Positions 60,752-64,000 of a DNA stretch of 64,000 nt are shown here, one piece after another (the first letter of the stretch is position 1; every line of letters starts with the position of its first letter). The stretch covers positions 5,982,501 to 6,046,500 of the forward strand of contig NC_009445.1 of assembly GCF_000026145.1 (NCBI RefSeq), in the 5' to 3' direction. The translations under genes and the position numbers were made by a program. This DNA comes from Bradyrhizobium sp. ORS 278. GTDB taxonomy: Bacteria > Pseudomonadota > Alphaproteobacteria > Rhizobiales > Xanthobacteraceae. The notes under the pieces are model-generated. The model had not been told where the DNA came from. It made no database searches and saw nothing but the letters and a program-made list of their open reading frames with translations.

Positions 60752-63465
60752 GCCGCAGTCTCCAGGGTCTTCGCCTGCGGTGGCACCGGCAGACGGATCG
60801 TGAGAACCGCGCCGCTGCGATCCGCACGGTTGCCGGCGGTCATCCGGCCTTGCATCGCCTCGACGAAGCCGCGCGAAATCGCAAGCCCGAGGCCAGTGCC
60901 GGGACGCACCTGGTCGCCTTTCTGCACACGATAGAACTTGTCGAACACGTGCTCGACCTCATCGGGCGGAATGCCGTCTCCCTCGTCGCGGACGTCGAGC
61001 ACCACCCAGGCGCCGTCGCGCCGCGAGCGCAACTCGATCGTCGTGTCGGCCGGAGCATATTTGGCGGCGTTGTCGAGCAGGTTGAACAGCACCTGCTCGA
61101 ACAGCACGGCATCGAGCTCGAGCATCGGCAGGTCGGCGGCGAGTTCCAGCGAGATTTTGTGACCCGCCAGGATCTTGCTGGCGCGGCGCAGCGCGCTGCC
61201 GACGATCTCGCCGAGATCGTGCGGCGCCGTATTCGGCTTGATCGCGCCGGATTCGAGCTTGGTCATGTCCAGGAGGTTGGCAATGAAGCGGTTCAGCCGC
61301 TCGGACTCGTCGATGACGGTCGCGAGCAGGTCGAGCTTCTCCTTGTCCGACAAGCGTGTCGCGAGGTCGCGCATGGTCGACGCGGCGCCGAGCACGGAGG
61401 CGAGTGGCGTCTTCAAATCGTGCGAGATCGAGGTCAGCAGCGCCGAGCGCAGCCGGTCCTGCTCCATGGTGCGCTTGACCTTGTCCATGTCCTCGACCAG
61501 CAGCACGCGCTCGATCGCCAGCGCACCCTGGTCGACCAGCGCGTCGAGCAGCCGGCGCTGGTCGGGCGTCAGCAGCGGACCGGAGCGGTCGTCATCGATG
61601 CCGATGACGCCGATCAGTCCGCGGCCGGTGCGCATCGGCAGGAACAGGCGCTTGGCGCCGGGCAAGGTGTCCGAGCCGCGGCCGGCGGCGCGGTCATTGC
61701 TCCAGGCCCAGCTGGCCGCGGCAAGGTCCGCATCATCGAGTTGATCCTCCGGCGGATAGCCGGCCATCACGATGAGCTTGCCGTCCTGCGGCAGCAGCAG
61801 CACGACGCGCACTTTGAGCATCAGCGCGGCCTGATAGGCCGTCGCCCACAGGACGTCGTCGAGCGTAGCGGTGCCCGCCAGCTTGCGGCTGAAGGCATAC
61901 AGCTGCTCGGTGGTCCGAATCCGCTGCGTTGCCGAATCCGCCTGCACACGCACGCGGGAGGCGACATTGGAGACCAGGAGCGCGATCAGCATGAAGAAGA
62001 AGAACGCGGCGACATTGGTGGGATCGGTGATCGTGAAGGTGTAGATCGGCGGCAGGAAGAAGAAATTGTAGCACAAGGATGCCATCAGGCTCGCCAGCAG
62101 CGACGGCCACAGGCCATAGCGCGCGGCGACGCCGACGACGGCGGTGAGGAAGACAAGGTCGACGTTCTCGATGCCGAAGAACGGCTGGATCAGCTCGGCG
62201 AGGCCGAGGCCGACGGCCGTGATCAGCAGGGCCATGATGTAGGGCTTGGCCTGCAGCGGCTCGCTGCGAGCCCGCGTCTGGACCGACGTACCGGTCTCGC
62301 CCGGCGTCTCCTCGCCGGGGATGACGTGAATGCTGATGTTGCCGGCCCGGCGCACGAGATCGTGGACGACGGAGCCCCTGATGATCTCGAACAGACGCGA
62401 GCGCTGCGACTTGCCGATGATGATCTGGGTGACGTTGTTGGCTTGGGCAAAGCCGATGAGATCATCGGCGATGCGGCGGCCCGCGCTGGGAATTGTCAGC
62501 GCTTCGCCGCCGAGCGACTCGGCCAGCCGGAGCGTATCGGCAAGGCGGTCGCGCTGTTTGTCCGAGAGCTGCAGGTTGCGACGGGTCTCGATGGTGACAG
62601 CCGTCCACGGCGCATGAACCCTGTCGGCGAGGCGCTTGGTGTAGCGCACGAGGCCGGCTGCGCGCGGATCCTCGGAGACGCAGACGAGAATGCGCTCGCC
62701 CGCGGCCCAGGGGCCGGCGATCGCATTGGCCTGCATATGGTTGAGCAGCTGCTCGTCGACGCGCTCGGCCGTCCTGCGCAGCGCGAGCTCGCGCAGCGCC
62801 GTCAGATTGCCCGGCGAGAAGTAGTGCTCCAGCGCACGCTCGGCCTGCTTGGGCACATAGACTTTGCCCTCCTTCAGCCGCTGGATCAGGTCGTCGGGCG
62901 TGAGGTCGATGAGCTCGATGGCATCGGCGCGATCGAGGATCGAATCCGGCACGGTCTCGCGCACGCGCACATGGGTGATCTGGGCGACGACGTCGTTGAG
63001 GCTTTCGATATGCTGGACGTTCACGGCGGTATAGACGTCGATCCCGTGCGACAGCAGCTCCTCGACATCGAGGTAGCGTTTGGGATGACGGCTGCCCGCA
63101 GCATTGGTGTGAGCCAGCTCGTCGACGATCGCAAGCTTCGGACGCCGCGCGATCACGGCATCCAGATCCATCTCCTCGATGACCTGGTCCTTGTAGCCGA
63201 TACGCTTGCGGGGAATGACCTCGAGGCCGCGCACCAGCGCATCGGTCTCGACACGACCGTGGGTCTCGACGAAGCCGATCACGACATCGATGCCGGCCTT
63301 CAGCTTGGCGTGCGCGCTCGACAGCATCTCGTAGGTCTTGCCGACGCCGGGGGCGGCGCCGACAAAGATCTTGAGCTTGCCGGCAGGACTCTCCTCCCGC
63401 CGGGCCGCTTCGAGCAGGGCTTCCGGCGAGGGACGCTGGTCAGGATCGCGGCGTTGATGAGCCAT
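60748..63465 (-). CDS. kdpD: sensor histidine kinase KdpD
   Basis: Membrane sensor kinase of 905 residues controlling high-affinity K+ uptake. The N-terminal KdpD domain has a Walker A motif (VGAAPGVGKTYEMLSSA). A universal-stress-like domain follows (about residues 250-370, with IIIGKSQRSRLFEIIRGS). Four membrane helices come at about 400-500, then a GAF-like domain, and the kinase with H682 in SISHDLKTPLASVLGA and the ATP-binding DEGDGIPPDEVEHVFDKF and GTGLGLAISRGFVEAM. It is separated from kdpC by 64 bases and overlaps kdpE. Confidence 0.95.
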   Translation of the reverse strand: MAHQRRDPDQRPSPEALLEAARREESPAGKLKIFVGAAPGVGKTYEMLSSAHAKLKAGIDVVIGFVETHGRVETDALVRGLEVIPRKRIGYKDQVIEEMDLDAVIARRPKLAIVDELAHTNAAGSRHPKRYLDVEELLSHGIDVYTAVNVQHIESLNDVVAQITHVRVRETVPDSILDRADAIELIDLTPDDLIQRLKEGKVYVPKQAERALEHYFSPGNLTALRELALRRTAERVDEQLLNHMQANAIAGPWAAGERILVCVSEDPRAAGLVRYTKRLADRVHAPWTAVTIETRRNLQLSDKQRDRLADTLRLAESLGGEALTIPSAGRRIADDLIGFAQANNVTQIIIGKSQRSRLFEIIRGSVVHDLVRRAGNISIHVIPGEETPGETGTSVQTRARSEPLQAKPYIMALLITAVGLGLAELIQPFFGIENVDLVFLTAVVGVAARYGLWPSLLASLMASLCYNFFFLPPIYTFTITDPTNVAAFFFFMLIALLVSNVASRVRVQADSATQRIRTTEQLYAFSRKLAGTATLDDVLWATAYQAALMLKVRVVLLLPQDGKLIVMAGYPPEDQLDDADLAAASWAWSNDRAAGRGSDTLPGAKRLFLPMRTGRGLIGVIGIDDDRSGPLLTPDQRRLLDALVDQGALAIERVLLVEDMDKVKRTMEQDRLRSALLTSISHDLKTPLASVLGAASTMRDLATRLSDKEKLDLLATVIDESERLNRFIANLLDMTKLESGAIKPNTAPHDLGEIVGSALRRASKILAGHKISLELAADLPMLELDAVLFEQVLFNLLDNAAKYAPADTTIELRSRRDGAWVVLDVRDEGDGIPPDEVEHVFDKFYRVQKGDQVRPGTGLGLAISRGFVEAMQGRMTAGNRADRSGAVLTIRLPVPPQAKTLETAA

Positions 63466-63529
63466 GCGGCATTATAGACGGGGGTCTCTCGGCGCCAAGA
63501 CCAGGACCCCCGGCGACCTCACTTGACCG

Positions 63530-64000
63530 TTACTTGGTTGCCGTTGCGGCATCGAGCGCCAGATTGAGCGCGAGCACGTTAACGCGGGGTTCGCCGAGCA
63601 GCCCGATCAGCCGCCCCTCGGTGTTTTTCACGACCAGCGCCCGCACCCGATCCTCCGGCACGCCGCGCGCCTTGGCGACGCGCGGCACCTGGAACATCGC
63701 CGCTTCCGGCGAGACGTGCGGATCGAGGCCGCTTGCCGACGTGGTGACCAGGTCGACCGGGACGGGCTGCGCGGGGTTCTCCGCCTTGAGCTTGTCGACG
63801 TCCTCCTTGACGCGATCGGCCAGCGCCTTGCTGGTCGGGCCGAGGTTCGAGCCGGAGGAGTTCGCCGCGTTGTAGGGCGCCGGCACGGTCTTGGTGGAGT
63901 CATTCGGATCGGCGGTCGAGGTCGCCGAGGGGCGGCCGTGGAAATATCTGTCGTCCTTGAACTCCTGGCCGATCAGCGCCGAGCCGATGACCTGGCCGTT
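63530..64000 (-). CDS. kdpC: potassium-transporting ATPase subunit KdpC, C-terminal part (runs off the window)
   Basis: Small periplasm-facing subunit of the KdpFABC pump. The visible 156 residues lack the N-terminus and the membrane helix, which lie beyond the window. The family marks are clear: [20 protein letters not shown] with the conserved [41 protein letters not shown] and the tail [19 protein letters not shown] typical KdpC has about 200 residues, so roughly a quarter is missing. The genes kdpF, kdpA and kdpB should lie upstream, on the same strand, outside the window. Confidence 0.94.
   Translation of the reverse strand, partial: NGQVIGSALIGQEFKDDRYFHGRPSATSTADPNDSTKTVPAPYNAANSSGSNLGPTSKALADRVKEDVDKLKAENPAQPVPVDLVTTSASGLDPHVSPEAAMFQVPRVAKARGVPEDRVRALVVKNTEGRLIGLLGEPRVNVLALNLALDAATATK

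Noticed and set aside
1..64000. CRISPR arrays, tRNA or rRNA genes, insertion-sequence transposases, prophage genes
   Set aside because: I looked for regularly spaced repeats, tRNA-like cloverleaf sequence and transposase or integrase motifs and saw none. The repeats present are isolated palindromes, not arrays.

Overview
The window is high-GC DNA from an alphaproteobacterium, most probably Bradyrhizobium or a close Nitrobacteraceae relative. The clues are a DUF6894 protein, an adjacent DUF3309 protein and LigD/Ku end-joining pair, promoters with the alphaproteobacterial EcfG consensus (GGAAC-N16/17-CGTT), and several families of short palindromic intergenic repeats of the kind common in that group. 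It reads as chromosomal core or housekeeping DNA. I see no prophage, transposase, CRISPR array, rRNA or tRNA.

Layout. 1-3017: the edge of an MFS transporter, a divergent AraC regulator, and malonyl-CoA decarboxylase. 3018-4205: repeat-only DNA with a tandem duplication and a structured element. 4206-7291: an SRPBCC protein, two small orphan membrane ORFs and a larger membrane protein. 7292-9407: amidase, glutathione peroxidase and DUF3297 in a translationally coupled operon. 9810-11857: a periplasmic beta-propeller lactonase-like protein, a group III truncated haemoglobin and a DUF6894 protein. 12161-16876: the pqqABCDE operon with a prolyl-iminopeptidase-like gene at its end. 17026-22928: an EthD-like protein, then a three-gene cluster for a 2-oxoacid oxidoreductase (probably 2-oxoglutarate) carrying its own NAD(P)H/FAD/ferredoxin subunit. 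23088-29801: a DUF3754 protein and the prkA-yeaH-spoVR stress operon.

30920-38438 is a pentose-phosphate/gluconate operon: fused transaldolase-glucose-6-phosphate isomerase, gnd, zwf, a fused 6-phosphogluconolactonase-gluconokinase, and a HAD phosphatase. 38448-54691 holds alpha-glucan and trehalose metabolism. malQ and a GH15 hydrolase run leftwards; treS-maltokinase, glgB, glgX, treZ and treY run rightwards from the same intergenic region. 54692-59977 has a PHA-granule-type protein, DUF3309, the divergent NHEJ pair ligD and ku, and a lysine-rich DUF6496 protein. 60062-64000 is the end of a kdp potassium operon: kdpC (partial), kdpD, kdpE.

The main unifying observation is regulatory. Sequences matching the EcfG general-stress promoter exactly lie upstream of prkA, malQ and ku, and weaker ones lie upstream of ligD and the DUF3309 gene. 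This suggests that the stress kinase operon, glucan degradation and end-joining repair are switched on together. Other points of interest are the NAD(P)-linked 2-oxoacid oxidoreductase, the lactonase-gluconokinase fusion, a Zwf lacking a usual substrate-binding lysine, and mobile palindromes inserted inside two operons.
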